This document shows positions 1 to 9,119 of a stretch of 64,000 bases of DNA, piece after piece. The stretch lies in assembly GCF_000178855.1 (NCBI RefSeq), contig NZ_ADVG01000003.1, forward strand, positions 1,240,001 through 1,304,000. The letters run 5' to 3'. The DNA comes from Ktedonobacter racemifer DSM 44963 (GTDB lineage Bacteria; Chloroflexota; Ktedonobacteria; Ktedonobacterales; Ktedonobacteraceae). How positions within the stretch are numbered: position 1 is the first letter of the stretch; each line of letters opens with the position of its first letter. A program made the position numbers and the translations under genes. The notes beneath the pieces are model-generated. The model ran no database searches. It saw nothing but the letters and a program-made list of their open reading frames with translations, and was not told where the DNA came from.

Positions 1-52
1 CGGTAGGGACCCGCTATGCCCCCGAATGGGGGGGATCGCGTCCGAAGGCGAT

Positions 53-1312
53 TTATGCATGCGATAACATGACTTTGTACCATAGCCAGACCCCGCCTAC
101 TGATAGCAGGCTGAGTAGCGCGCCGGTGAGCAGGGCATCGGTCGGGCCATAGAGAGCCGAGAGCCAGCCCATCAACAGATAACCCAGCGGGAGGCTGCCA
201 TCGAAGATGAGCACCTGTACACTCATGACGCGGCCACGCAGGTGGTCCGGGACCACTGTTTGTAGGGTGGTGATGGCCTGGGCGGCAAATGTGCTCTCCG
301 CGAAGCCTACACTGGCGATGAGTGCTATGGACAGAGGATAGAGGCGTGAGAGCGCAAAAGCTAGCTCCAGGATCGCGAAGATCAGCGTACCGAGCAGCAT
401 GCGGCGCATGGTTGGTTTCTGGCTGCTCCAGGCGAGCCAGAGCGTCGCGAGCAGCGCTCCAATGCTGGAGGCGGCGGAGAGAAAGCCAAAGCCTGTTGTC
501 CCCATATGCAGGAGATCTGTGGCGAAGAGGGGGAGCACAACATTGAAGTTTGAGCCGAAGAGCAATACCAGCCCCACCACCAGGAGTAACAGCAATACTA
601 CAGGCGTCTCCCCGATATAGGCGAAACCCTCGCGCAGGCTCTGCCACATTGACTGTCGCTTGCCTGTTTCAGCAACCTGGCGCGCCTGGGCGTGCAGCTT
701 ATCGTTATCGATGAGAGCCAGACCTATAAGCACCGCGAGGAAGCTAAGGGCGTTGATGAGAAAGAGCACGCTGACAGCGCTTCCAGCAAGAATAATCCCG
801 GCTAACCCGGGACCCACGATGCGAGCCAGCGTGGAGAGGGATGAGTTTAAGGCCACAGCGTTGGGCAGGTCCTCGCGCCCAACCAGCTCGACGACAAAGG
901 CGCTACTGGCAGGTCTGTACAAACAGTTCATGCATCCCAGCAGGAGCGCCAGCAGATACAGATGCCAGACCTGGATGACTCCGCTGATTGTGAGTACCCA
1001 GAGGAGCAGTGCCTGGAGCATGGCAATTGCCTGGGTCACAAAGAGAACGTGCCGCTTGGGCCAGCGATCAGCTACTAAGCCTCCGAAGAGCGAGAAGAGC
1101 AGAATGGGTACGGCCTGTAAGGCTCCCACCAGGCCAAGTTGCCAGGCGCTATGAGTAATCTCCAGTACCAGCCAGGCCAGGCCGATGGTCTGCATCGAGC
1201 TACCCAGCAGCGAGATCACCTGTCCCGACCAGTACAGGCGATAATTGCGATGCCTTAGCGAGGTGAAGGCGCGCCACAAGCCCTTTGGCTGCACCATACT
1301 TTCAATTGTCAT
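53..1312 (-). CDS. MFS transporter (drug/siderophore exporter-like)
   Basis: Integral membrane permease of the major facilitator superfamily, about 419 residues with around twelve hydrophobic helices, close to the usual family length. The early loop GLVADRWPKRHVL fits the MFS motif-A pattern between helices 2 and 3 (G-x-L-A-D-R-x-x-K-R). Family members export drugs or siderophores using proton gradients; the substrate cannot be read here. The ATG at 1312 is chosen because GGGAG lies nine bases before it; an upstream ATG at 1342 lacks a comparable site. It lies downstream of the P450 gene on the same strand, separated by two long palindromes, so it is probably transcribed separately. Confidence 0.85.
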   Translation of the reverse strand: MTIESMVQPKGLWRAFTSLRHRNYRLYWSGQVISLLGSSMQTIGLAWLVLEITHSAWQLGLVGALQAVPILLFSLFGGLVADRWPKRHVLFVTQAIAMLQALLLWVLTISGVIQVWHLYLLALLLGCMNCLYRPASSAFVVELVGREDLPNAVALNSSLSTLARIVGPGLAGIILAGSAVSVLFLINALSFLAVLIGLALIDNDKLHAQARQVAETGKRQSMWQSLREGFAYIGETPVVLLLLLVVGLVLLFGSNFNVVLPLFATDLLHMGTTGFGFLSAASSIGALLATLWLAWSSQKPTMRRMLLGTLIFAILELAFALSRLYPLSIALIASVGFAESTFAAQAITTLQTVVPDHLRGRVMSVQVLIFDGSLPLGYLLMGWLSALYGPTDALLTGALLSLLSVGGVWLWYKVMLSHA

Positions 1313-1381
1313 TAGCTTTATCTCCCTTATATTGTCTTTCAAATAGATACTATTTGAGACTTCTCGCCACTATGTGGCTCG

Positions 1382-1444
1382 CAGGGTAAGGATGTGTGGT
1401 GACGGCGTGGCGGAGCCACGCCGTCACCACACATCCTTACCCTG
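1382..1444. repeat. Perfect 30-bp inverted repeat with GGA apex
   Basis: Arms 1382-1411 and 1415-1444 are exact reverse complements, separated by GGA. The stem carries the word GGATGTGTGGTG and the apex reads TGGC-GGA-GCCA. It lies between the 3' end of the P450 gene and the 5' end of the MFS gene and has no flanking U-tract. Member of the hairpin family seen through the window. Confidence 0.9.
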
Positions 1445-1601
1445 TATTGAGTCGCAGACGCTGAGTATACAGGGAGCAGAACCCAAAAACATCGGCCAAA
1501 AGCCCGTTGCCGCCGACTTGACAACTATGCTACAATTAAAATGAGAAAAAAGGTCTTTCGCTTGAGATACTGCTTTTGCTTTTCCATTATTTGTAAAATA
1601 G

Positions 1602-1674
1602 AAGCAAGAAAAAGGATGTGATAAGGGCCGACTGGCAGAGCCAGTCGGCCCTTATCACATCCTTTTTCTTGCTT
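1602..1674. repeat. Perfect 35-bp inverted repeat, probable P450 terminator
   Basis: Arms 1602-1636 and 1640-1674 are exact reverse complements separated by AGA. It begins four bases after the P450 stop codon, so termination or 3'-end protection of that transcript is the likely role. The inner stem GGGCCGACTGGC closely matches the stem at 48432-48492, and the outer stem GGATGTG matches the palindrome at 1382. Confidence 0.9.
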
Positions 1675-1678
1675 AGTA

Positions 1679-2908
1679 TTAGAGGGCGATGGTGAATTGG
1701 CGTAGCTCGTAGCCTTTGATCATAGCGTGCCAGGTGACATTGGGGGCATGCACGATGTGGAGGGTATCGAGGGAGAACAGGCGCTGGAGCAGCACATCTG
1801 TCTCCTGGATGGCGATATAGGAGCCGGGACAGCGGTGTCCGCCATCGCCGAAGCTCATCATGGCGGGCGAGAGACGCTCTCCATGCAGCTCGCGCACAGG
1901 GCAGATTGCCAGGGGATGATCGCCGACCATGGCTTCATCGGTGTTGGCGTTATAGATGTGCAGGTCGATCAGGGCGTCCTGGGGAATGGTATAGCTGGTG
2001 CCTTCATGCTCGAGAGTGATCTCGGCAGTGGCGCGGCGAAAGAGATGGCCAACAACTGGCTCTATGCGTAGAATCTCCTCCAGGATGGCATGGCGCTCTT
2101 TTTCTGAGGCTTCCATATAACGCTGGCGCAGCGCGGGCTGTTCCAGAAGATGCCAGGTCGCGACCGAGATGAACTCGCGGGTGGTAACCATACCAGCAGC
2201 GGCATAGGTGACGCACTCGGTCAGGATCTCAACCTGACTATAGTTCTGTGCGACCAGGTGTGAGATGACATCCTCCTGCGCCTGGCGTTTGCGTGCTTTA
2301 ATGGCTGGCTGGACATCCAGGTAGTAGAAGGCCGCCATACGCGTCTGATTGCGCAAGAAGTTAAGCAGGACGCGCGGCGTCCAGTTAAAGGTGAGCGGTT
2401 CGCTGCCAAAGAAGGCCTCCAGGCGTTTAGCCATCCCTGGCAGGCGACTATTGGTCAGGCCAACCACCTCGGCTGCCACGCGCACCGCCAGTTTCATGCT
2501 GAGCTGGCTGAGGTCTGCGCTCCGCTTCTGTTGCAGTTCGGCAATGATCTCGTCTACCAGCTTCTCCATGACCTGGTAATATTTATCGCTGACGACCTTG
2601 GGCGCGAAGAAGCGCGCCGTCTGCCTGCGTTGCTGATGGTGCGCCTGCCCCTCCAGATAGAGAATAGGCGTATTCGTCATGTTGGGAATGCGTGTAATCA
2701 GGTCGGCATTGAAGCCTGCCTGGCGTGTATCACCGCTGCGCAGAATAGAACGCATACTCTCGAAATTACGAATATGCCATGTGCCCTCGGCATCGCGCTC
2801 TATAGCGGGCGCACCATAGTCAGGTTCTTTGGCGGTCTTCTGCTGGTTCAGCAAATGATGCGGAAATGGACATACTGCTGTCGCGTCAGCATCTTGTTGT
2901 GTCTGCAT
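1679..2908 (-). CDS. Cytochrome P450
   Basis: Soluble bacterial-type haem monooxygenase of about 409 residues, normal for the family. Visible motifs in order: an I-helix segment AAAGMVTTREF (the A-G-x-x-T-T oxygen-activation region), the K-helix ExxR in EEILRIEP, and the haem-ligand loop FGDGGHRCPG with the axial Cys near residue 360. No redox partner is encoded nearby. The ATG at 2908 is preferred: AAGGAG lies upstream, although at about 12 bases, whereas the in-frame GTG at 2947 has no site. It is divergent from a TetR regulator, which suggests local control. Substrate unknown. Confidence 0.93.
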   Translation of the reverse strand: MQTQQDADATAVCPFPHHLLNQQKTAKEPDYGAPAIERDAEGTWHIRNFESMRSILRSGDTRQAGFNADLITRIPNMTNTPILYLEGQAHHQQRRQTARFFAPKVVSDKYYQVMEKLVDEIIAELQQKRSADLSQLSMKLAVRVAAEVVGLTNSRLPGMAKRLEAFFGSEPLTFNWTPRVLLNFLRNQTRMAAFYYLDVQPAIKARKRQAQEDVISHLVAQNYSQVEILTECVTYAAAGMVTTREFISVATWHLLEQPALRQRYMEASEKERHAILEEILRIEPVVGHLFRRATAEITLEHEGTSYTIPQDALIDLHIYNANTDEAMVGDHPLAICPVRELHGERLSPAMMSFGDGGHRCPGSYIAIQETDVLLQRLFSLDTLHIVHAPNVTWHAMIKGYELRQFTIAL

Positions 2909-2978
2909 CTCTGTGCCTATCTCCTTCTCTTCTTTCCTTCTATACACGTGAAAAAAAACTGTCTTGTCTCAGCTATAC

Positions 2979-3020
2979 TTATGATATACTGTAACTCATA
3001 ATATATACGATAACTCATAA
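2979..3020. promoter_or_regulatory. Putative TetR operator in divergent P450/TetR promoter
   Basis: AT-rich intergenic region with the inverted repeat TTATGA-N11-TCATAA (2979-3001) and a second TAACTCATAA copy at 3011-3020, 19 bases after the first at 2992-3001. Size and position between divergent genes fit an autoregulatory TetR site. Inference only. Confidence 0.5.
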
Positions 3021-3093
3021 AGTGGTAAAAGGTCAAGGAAATGAGAGAAGCGTCATTCTTCACGCCTGCGGCGCTCAGGTGTAAGGGGTATGC

Positions 3094-3663
3094 ATGACTA
3101 CCCAGGATAGGCGTGTGAAGCGCACGCAACAATTATTAGTGAAGGCTTTGATCGCGCTAACGTTGGAGCGCGAATACGATAAGATTACTATTCGCGATAT
3201 TACCGAACGCGCGGAGGTTGGTTATGCGACTTTCTTTCGCCATTATCCAGATAAAGATGCGCTCTTGCGTGATGTGCTGGATGTCGTGTTGAACGAATTG
3301 ATGACCAGGCTTCCCGATCTCTCCGCGCACAGCGATGCCGCCATTGTGGGCACACTTCTCTTTCATTATGTGGAGGAGCATGAGGAGGTTATGCGCGTGC
3401 TTTTACGCCAGAGTTCTTCCTCGCTGGTGCAAGAGGCGATTGAGCAGAGCGTGCAGAATATATTGCGACAGAGAACGGCTCGCCCCGAAAGCCCCGTTCC
3501 TCTTGAAATTGCTGCCTACCATATCGTCACCTCGTCCATCTCCCTGATTCAATGGTGGCTCCAGCAGGGCCGTCCCTACCCTCCTGAACGCATGGGCATT
3601 ATCTACCGCGAGCTTATCATCCAGCCAACCAGCAACGTCGCCTTCGCTTTAGACAAGATATAG
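3094..3663 (+). CDS. TetR/AcrR family transcriptional regulator
   Basis: DNA-binding repressor of 189 residues. The N-terminal helix-turn-helix lies at about residues 12-58 and includes the typical stretch ITIRDITERAEVGYATFFRH followed by PDKDALL. The C-terminal ligand/dimer domain is variable, as usual. AAGGGG lies five bases before the ATG. Divergent from the P450 gene with repeated operator-like sequence between them, so the P450 is the most likely target; inducer unknown. Confidence 0.9.
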   Translation: MTTQDRRVKRTQQLLVKALIALTLEREYDKITIRDITERAEVGYATFFRHYPDKDALLRDVLDVVLNELMTRLPDLSAHSDAAIVGTLLFHYVEEHEEVMRVLLRQSSSSLVQEAIEQSVQNILRQRTARPESPVPLEIAAYHIVTSSISLIQWWLQQGRPYPPERMGIIYRELIIQPTSNVAFALDKI

Positions 3664-3670
3664 GGAGATA

Positions 3671-3720
3671 CACACGAGCAAGGGGCGGCATCGAGTCTGA
3701 TGCCGCCCCTTGCTCGTGTG
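3671..3720. terminator. Bidirectional terminator hairpin, 22-bp perfect stem
   Basis: Arms 3671-3692 and 3699-3720 are exact reverse complements with a six-base loop. It sits in the 64-base gap between the convergent TetR and pgi genes, so it can serve both. No long U-tract is present. Confidence 0.8.
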
Positions 3721-3727
3721 AGATTAT

Positions 3728-5377
3728 TTAAGCCTTGCGCTTGAACTGGCGATAGCGCTCGATGAGGCGGTTGGTTGAGCTGTCGTGCTTGAGTTCAGGC
3801 TCTTTCACCGCTTCAAGTTCGGGAATGATGCGCTTGGCCAGGACCTTGCCCAGCTCGACGCCCCACTGATCGAAGGAATCGATGTTCCAGACCGTGCCCT
3901 GGACAAAGACCTTGTGCTCGTAGAGAGCGATAATCTTGCCCAGCGCCTCGGGCGTCAGGCGCTCCAGGAACAGAGTGTTCGAGGGACGGTTGCCCTCGCA
4001 GACGCGGTGAGGTGTCTGGTAGTCGGGGCTGCCCTCGGCCTTGAGCTCTTCGGCGGTCTTGCCAAAGGCCAGGGCCTCGGCCTGCGCGATCATATTGGCG
4101 ATCAGCAGGTCGTGGTGCGGCGGCAGTGGGTTGAGTGTCTGGTAGAAGCCGAGGAAGTCACAGGGAATGAGCTTTGTCCCCTGATGGATGAGCTGGTAGA
4201 AGGCATGCTGCCCGTTCGTACCCGGCTGACCCCAGATGATGGGACCCGTCTGGTAGTTTACTGGCTGGCCCTCCTGGGTGACATGCTTGCCATTGCTCTC
4301 CATATCGAGCTGCTGTAGATATGCGCTCAACTTCTCCAGGTACTGGTCGTAGGGGAGGACCGCGACGGTCTGCGCGCCAAAGAAGTTGTTGTACCAGATA
4401 CCGATCAGGCCCAGCAGGGCTGGCAGGTTCTGCTCAAAGGGCGCGGTACGGAAGTGTTCGTCCATCTCGTGGAAGCCCGCGAGCATCTTGCGGAAGTTCT
4501 CAGGTCCAATGGCGATCATGAGCGAGAGGCCAATGGCCGAGTCATAGGAGTAGCGACCGCCGACCCAGTCCCAGAAGCCAAACATATTTGCCGTGTCGAT
4601 ACCGAACTTCTTGACCTCGTCAGCATTGGTGGAGACGGCCACAAAGTGCTTGGCGACAGCGGCATCGTCCTTAAGAGTGCGCAGCGCCCAATCGCGAGCG
4701 GTGCGCGCATTGGTCATGGTCTCAATAGTCGTGAAGGTCTTCGAGGAGACGATGAAGAGCGTCTCTTCGGGATCGAGGGCGCGGGTAGCCTCGGCGAAGT
4801 GTGTGCCATCGACATTGGAGACGAAGCGCACGGTCAGGTCGCGGTCGCTATAATGGCGCAGGGCCTGGTAGGCCATATCGGGACCGAGGTCCGAGCCACC
4901 GATACCGATGTTGACGATATTGCGGATGCGTTTGCCCGTGTAGCCCTTCCATTCGCCGCTGCGAACCTTATTGGAGAAATCGGTCATCTTATCGAGGACT
5001 TCGTGAACCTCAGGGATCACGTTATGACCATCCACGTTAATGACCTGGTCTTTGGGGGCGCGCAGAGCCACGTGCAGCACGGCACGCTGCTCGGTGACAT
5101 TGATCTTCTCGCCGCTGAACATCGCGTTGATGCGTTCGCGCAGGCCAACCTCGTCCGCCAATTTCAGCAAGAGGTCCAGCGTCTCGGATGTGATGCGGTT
5201 TTTTGAGTAGTCGAGGTAAATGCCAGCAGCCTCGGTGCTCAAGCGCTCACCGCGCTTAGGATCTTTAGCAAAGAGGTCGCGTAGATGTAGATCTTTAATC
5301 TTCTGGTAGTGCTCCTCAAGCGCCTTCCAGCTTGAAAGCTGGGTGAGGGGCGTACGGCTTGTACCAGTAGTAGCCAT
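3728..5377 (-). CDS. pgi: Glucose-6-phosphate isomerase
   Basis: Cytosolic glycolytic enzyme interconverting glucose 6-phosphate and fructose 6-phosphate. The 549-residue length is typical of the long bacterial form. Visible family blocks: GSDLGPDMAYQAL and SKTFTTIETMTNA (phosphate-binding region), VGGRYSYDSAIGLS, and GQPGTNGQHAFYQLIHQG carrying the conserved catalytic His. The ATG at 5377 is chosen over the upstream 5437 because GGAGGAG lies ten bases before it and the protein then aligns from its normal N-terminus. It stands alone, convergent with tetR. Confidence 0.97.
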   Translation of the reverse strand: MATTGTSRTPLTQLSSWKALEEHYQKIKDLHLRDLFAKDPKRGERLSTEAAGIYLDYSKNRITSETLDLLLKLADEVGLRERINAMFSGEKINVTEQRAVLHVALRAPKDQVINVDGHNVIPEVHEVLDKMTDFSNKVRSGEWKGYTGKRIRNIVNIGIGGSDLGPDMAYQALRHYSDRDLTVRFVSNVDGTHFAEATRALDPEETLFIVSSKTFTTIETMTNARTARDWALRTLKDDAAVAKHFVAVSTNADEVKKFGIDTANMFGFWDWVGGRYSYDSAIGLSLMIAIGPENFRKMLAGFHEMDEHFRTAPFEQNLPALLGLIGIWYNNFFGAQTVAVLPYDQYLEKLSAYLQQLDMESNGKHVTQEGQPVNYQTGPIIWGQPGTNGQHAFYQLIHQGTKLIPCDFLGFYQTLNPLPPHHDLLIANMIAQAEALAFGKTAEELKAEGSPDYQTPHRVCEGNRPSNTLFLERLTPEALGKIIALYEHKVFVQGTVWNIDSFDQWGVELGKVLAKRIIPELEAVKEPELKHDSSTNRLIERYRQFKRKA

Positions 5378-5622
5378 GTTTTTAAAATCTCCTCCAGATC
5401 GCTTTGTGTGCTCAGTAGAGCAGCACGTATAGTACATGCTTATTATTGCACATTCTTAGTATACAGGTTGCTGCCCGACGCATTGGCGTATCCCTTCATA
5501 TGGATGATTCGTTCTACTTGGCGTGACGCCTCGCGCCTGTGGCTCTATTCTTGAACTTATCAAGGGATAAAACGTATTCATTTTAAATATTGTTCTCTGT
5601 CTCACTTTCTAAGGAGCATGAC

Positions 5623-6597
5623 ATGAGGGTACGGCATCTGTTCTGGCCCCTGGCGCTGCTGGCTGGGGGAGTCATGGCGGTGCGGGGGCGGGCCACCTAT
5701 AAGGGGTGGTGGGAGAAGGAGCGCGCGCGTCTCTTGACAGAGAGCCACGTAGTGCAGACGAAACTGGGTTCCATTGAGTACCAGCGCTTTGGCAAGGGCA
5801 ATGTCGTACTCATCGCGCATGGTACACCTGGCGGGTATGACCAGGCCCTGGCTTGCGCACGCGTCATGGCGAATATGGACCATGACTCCAATGCAAACTA
5901 TACATCAAGTTATACATATATAGCGCCCTCCAGGCCTGGCTATTTGCGCACTCCTATCGAGAGTGGGCGCACGCCGGAGGAGCAGGCCGACCTCTTCGCC
6001 GCGCTTCTCGACGAGCTGGGTGAGGAGAAGGCTGCCATTATCGGTATCTCTGGCGGTGGACCCAGCGCCATCCAATTTGCCTTGCGCCATCCTCAGCGCT
6101 GCCAGGGCCTGATTATGCTGAGCGGGGTCACGCAACACTATGACGAAGACGAGTTAAAGCAAGAGATGAGTCCCTTTGGGCGCTGGTATCGCGGCCTATA
6201 TGAGCGCCTGGTCATCTATGATCCCATGTACTATAGCCTGCTAAGGCTGCTGCGCCTCATCCCCAATGGCGGCACGCTGCACAACCTGCTAAGTTCCTGC
6301 CTCTTCTTTGATATTCGTGCAATTGGATACACCAATGATATGGAACAATTCGCGCGTATCACCACCTATCCTCTCGCCGAGATCCAGGCGCCAACCCTGG
6401 TCGTACATGGCACAAGTGACGACGAAGTGCCATTTGAGCACGCACACGCGGTCGTAAGCCAGGTTCCCGGCGCGCGTCTGCTCGCTTTACCGGGTGGCAA
6501 GCACCTGGCCTTCTATACGCGTGCGCGCCAGGTCATGCCCAGAATTCAGGATTTTCTGAACTATTCCAGCTCGATGCGTGGATCCACTAGTGTGTAG
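5623..6597 (+). CDS. Alpha/beta hydrolase, N-terminally membrane anchored
   Basis: About 324 residues. A hydrophobic N-terminal segment (LFWPLALLAGGVMAV) is followed by an alpha/beta-hydrolase domain: oxyanion-type HGTPGG, nucleophile elbow GISGGGPS, an acid in VVHGTSDDEVP and the catalytic His in GGKHLAF. The class hydrolyses esters, lactones or related bonds; substrate unknown. ATG 5623 has AAGGAG six bases upstream; an in-frame TTG at 5590 has none. The exchanger gene starts 65 bases downstream on the same strand, so a shared transcript is possible. Confidence 0.88.
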   Translation: MRVRHLFWPLALLAGGVMAVRGRATYKGWWEKERARLLTESHVVQTKLGSIEYQRFGKGNVVLIAHGTPGGYDQALACARVMANMDHDSNANYTSSYTYIAPSRPGYLRTPIESGRTPEEQADLFAALLDELGEEKAAIIGISGGGPSAIQFALRHPQRCQGLIMLSGVTQHYDEDELKQEMSPFGRWYRGLYERLVIYDPMYYSLLRLLRLIPNGGTLHNLLSSCLFFDIRAIGYTNDMEQFARITTYPLAEIQAPTLVVHGTSDDEVPFEHAHAVVSQVPGARLLALPGGKHLAFYTRARQVMPRIQDFLNYSSSMRGSTSV

Positions 6598-6662
6598 AGC
6601 TCAGTTTTTTGTGCATGGTCAGACTGGAAAGAGAAATGGTTTGGATTGGGAGGTAAACGACC

Positions 6663-7868
6663 ATGACGCGCTGGCTCTATTTGCTCTTACTGGCGGTTCC
6701 CGCTGTCTTTATCGCCGAGACGCAGCATGCCTCGGCTTTGCTGCTTTTTGTGCTGGCCGCGCTGGGATTAGTCCCGCTGGCGGGCTTAATTGGCCTGGCC
6801 ACGGAGGTCCTGGCTGAACACCTGGGGCATGGCATTGGTGGCCTGCTCAACGCGACCTTTGGCAATGCCGCGGAGATCATTATTGGCCTGGCCGCACTGG
6901 GAGCAGGCCTGCCCGAGGTCGTGCGCGCCTCGCTGGCAGGTTCCATTATTGGTAACGCCCTACTTGTGTTGGGGACCGCTATGCTCCTGGGTGGATGGCG
7001 CCATCGCCGCCAACTCTTTAGTGCGCGCGTGGCAGGCGAATACGCCTCGATGCTGGCCCTGGCAGTTATCGGCATGGGCATTCCCTCTCTGCTAGCCACG
7101 GTTGGCGAGAGCACTCAACCTGGAAGCGCGGTCGTGCGTGGCAGCCAGCTCCATCTCTTGAGCATCGGGGTCGCGCTTGTCCTGCTGGTGTGTTATGTGG
7201 CCTACCTTGCTTACTCCGTCTTCGGTGTGCGTACTGTGCGTGAGGAGCCAGTCGCGGGAACAGAAACTGCTAAAGGGAAGGCCGGGATGGCTGTAGTGGC
7301 GCATGAACTGGCCTATGCCCAGGTGCCTATCGGCGAGGATGATCTAGTGGCACCACAAAGGACGCAGGGGCGTTGCTTCTTCGGCAGTATATATACTCTC
7401 TGGCATCACTCGCTCTGGCTGCCCCTGCTGGTGCTGGCGGGTGTCACAGCTGTGACGGCCTTTGTAAGCGAGATCCTGGTTGGCACCATTGAGCCACTGA
7501 CGCACCAGGTGGGGTTGAATCCTTTCTTCGTCGGCCTGATCATTATCCCTATCGTAGGCAATGCCGCCGAGCACTTTTCCGCCATCACCTCGGCCATGCA
7601 CGACCATATGGAGATCTCCCTGGCGATTACGGCTGGTTCCTCGATCCAGATCGCGCTCCTGGCGGCTCCTATCCTGGTTCTCGCGGGTGCGCTGATGGGG
7701 TCGCCTCTCGACCTGAACTTTTCCCTGCTGGAGGTCTCGCTCTTCGCCCTTGTGGCGTTTCTCTACGCCCTGATCAGCCTCGATGGCGAATCCACCTGGC
7801 TTGAGGGCCTGCTCCTCTGCGCCTTCTACCTCATCCTCGCCGTCGGCACCTTCTTCACCCCCAGCTAA
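6663..7868 (+). CDS. Calcium/proton exchanger, CaCA (CAX) family
   Basis: Inner-membrane antiporter of about 401 residues with around eleven hydrophobic helices. The two diagnostic alpha-repeats are visible: GNAAEIIIGL near residue 70 and GNAAEHFSAI near residue 300, whose acidic residues coordinate the cation. A polar, acidic stretch between them matches the central loop. The family exports Ca2+ in exchange for protons. A GGGAGG site precedes the ATG. Confidence 0.93.
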   Translation: MTRWLYLLLLAVPAVFIAETQHASALLLFVLAALGLVPLAGLIGLATEVLAEHLGHGIGGLLNATFGNAAEIIIGLAALGAGLPEVVRASLAGSIIGNALLVLGTAMLLGGWRHRRQLFSARVAGEYASMLALAVIGMGIPSLLATVGESTQPGSAVVRGSQLHLLSIGVALVLLVCYVAYLAYSVFGVRTVREEPVAGTETAKGKAGMAVVAHELAYAQVPIGEDDLVAPQRTQGRCFFGSIYTLWHHSLWLPLLVLAGVTAVTAFVSEILVGTIEPLTHQVGLNPFFVGLIIIPIVGNAAEHFSAITSAMHDHMEISLAITAGSSIQIALLAAPILVLAGALMGSPLDLNFSLLEVSLFALVAFLYALISLDGESTWLEGLLLCAFYLILAVGTFFTPS

Positions 7869-7947
7869 TAGATGCCGAAGTCACTTTGCTTGGCTGAGCG
7901 CGCAATGCGGTAGAATGAAGGCGAAATATTTTATGAGGAGATTATTT

Positions 7948-8286
7948 ATGGGAAACATGGTAATAAAGATGCCTGCATACTGGCGTGAGATGGAACCGTT
8001 CAAAGATCGTCCCGTTAATCAGGTGGAGATCGAGATCCCGGCCTATTCACGTTCTTATGGCGTTATTCCTGCGAGTTCCGATGAAGATTACATTCTCGAT
8101 GTGCAGATTGAGGCAAGTAGCCAGGAAGTGATGATTACAGGTGATAAAGAGGGCCTTATCATGCTGGCTCGGCATTTGTTGACGCTGGCCCAGGATGAAG
8201 TACCCGCCGGTTGCCACATTCACTATGATGAATTTAATGGAATGCTCGACAAAGGTTCACTCCCAATGGTCATTGGCAAAATATAA
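7948..8286 (+). CDS. Imm32-like small protein
   Basis: A 112-residue soluble protein. The C-terminal half (VMITGDKEGLIMLARHLLTLA, then HIHYDEFNGMLDKGSLPMVI) resembles the Imm32 immunity-protein domain: a short strand, a helix, then an H-x-D-E-x-N-like segment. ATG 7948 follows GAGGAG by seven bases; a longer frame from 7783 overlaps the exchanger gene and is not supported. In polymorphic-toxin systems Imm32 proteins neutralise a toxin, but no toxin is adjacent. Family assignment is from memory of the pattern and should be confirmed by a profile search. Confidence 0.6.
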   Translation: MGNMVIKMPAYWREMEPFKDRPVNQVEIEIPAYSRSYGVIPASSDEDYILDVQIEASSQEVMITGDKEGLIMLARHLLTLAQDEVPAGCHIHYDEFNGMLDKGSLPMVIGKI

Positions 8287-8378
8287 AAGCCGAACCATTA
8301 TGTAAAAGGGCTCACCAGGCCGGTAGGGACCAGCTTTAGCGTGTCCAATAAGCATCAAGATAAGGAGGTCTGCTCGAT

Positions 8379-8454
8379 CCCCACGCCCATGCAGGTGCGT
8401 AAGGTAGTGCTTCTAAAGGGCGCACCTACCTTACGCACCTGCATGGGCGTGGGG
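8379..8454. repeat. 29-bp perfect stem carrying a conserved apex unit
   Basis: Arms 8379-8407 and 8426-8454 are exact reverse complements. The apex holds the unit GTAGTGCTTCTAAAGGGCGC followed by ACCTACC (8403-8430), which recurs inverted at 8508-8535 and, slightly changed, twice at 50.1-50.2 kb. Confidence 0.85.
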
Positions 8455-8494
8455 CGCACCACCCCTCTCTTCCCTCAGGGAGCGTAGCCGCCCA

Positions 8495-8547
8495 GCAGGA
8501 GGGGCCTGGTAGGCGCGCCCTTTAGAAGCACTACAGGCCCCTCCTGC
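8495..8547. repeat. Second stem with the same apex unit, inverted
   Basis: Arms GCAGGAGGGGCCTG (8495-8508) and its complement (8534-8547) flank a 25-base loop containing the same apex unit as the previous hairpin in opposite orientation (26 of 28 positions identical). The two hairpins have unrelated stems but the same apex. Confidence 0.8.
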
Positions 8548-8607
8548 ATGGGCGGCGGGCTTCTCGCGTAATTCCCTCTTGGATGGGCGTGGATGGAACG
8601 GGCGTTA

Positions 8608-8654
8608 TAAAGAAGAGCGCCGCTGTAAATATATTACAGCGGCGCTCTTCTTTA
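8608..8654 (-). terminator. Terminator of the RDD gene, 21-bp stem
   Basis: Arms 8608-8628 and 8634-8654 are exact reverse complements with loop ATATA. It lies 28 bases downstream of the RDD stop codon on the minus strand. Confidence 0.8.
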
Positions 8655-8681
8655 ATGATGCGAAAGAAAATAGCGGGATGA

Positions 8682-9119
8682 TTAGCGGGTCTTGACGACG
8701 ACCGTGTGGGCAACCTTATCGCCAAGGCGCTGTTTGGATGAGGAAGTCCAGACCAGAATTGCAGCTACCAGGTAGAACCCGGGAATAATATCAATGATGC
8801 GCAGCAGGTTGCGAATGATAGAATCGCCCCAGCCGATAGAGGAGCCATCTTCCTTCACGACGCGCAGGCCGAGAATTTTCTTGCCCAGAGTCGCGCCCAT
8901 AGTGGCCTCCATACAGGAGTAATAAATTAACAGGAGAAGGCCTTCAATACCACTGATTGCGAAGCTACCTTTAAGGGCGGTTCCCAGGATGGCGTTAATA
9001 ATGCCGAATACAATGCCAAGGATGATGCTGTCAATTAAGATGGCGAGAAAGCGACTGCCTACGCCAGCGTACTGTTGTGCTGGGGCAGCCTGGGCTGATT
9101 CCTGTGCTTGATAGTCCAT
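8682..9119 (-). CDS. RDD family membrane protein
   Basis: A 145-residue inner-membrane protein. A polar Gln/Ala-rich N-terminus is followed by three hydrophobic helices. The RDD signature appears as RFLAILIDSII (Arg then Asp in helix 1), and GATLGKKILGLRVV matches the conserved G-x-x-x-G-K-x-x-x-G-L-x-V loop. Family roles are poorly known; some members act as Na+/H+ antiporters. A single gene with its own terminator. Confidence 0.9.
   Translation of the reverse strand: MDYQAQESAQAAPAQQYAGVGSRFLAILIDSIILGIVFGIINAILGTALKGSFAISGIEGLLLLIYYSCMEATMGATLGKKILGLRVVKEDGSSIGWGDSIIRNLLRIIDIIPGFYLVAAILVWTSSSKQRLGDKVAHTVVVKTR

Noticed and set aside
1..52. Possible gene end at the left edge
   Set aside because: Only a short C/G-rich inverted stretch is seen; no frame can be supported.
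4454..5206. 250-codon plus-strand frame opposite pgi
   Set aside because: Antisense shadow; pgi is certain.
8379..8547. Possible CRISPR array
   Set aside because: Repeats are inverted, two per locus, and lack regular spacers or cas genes.
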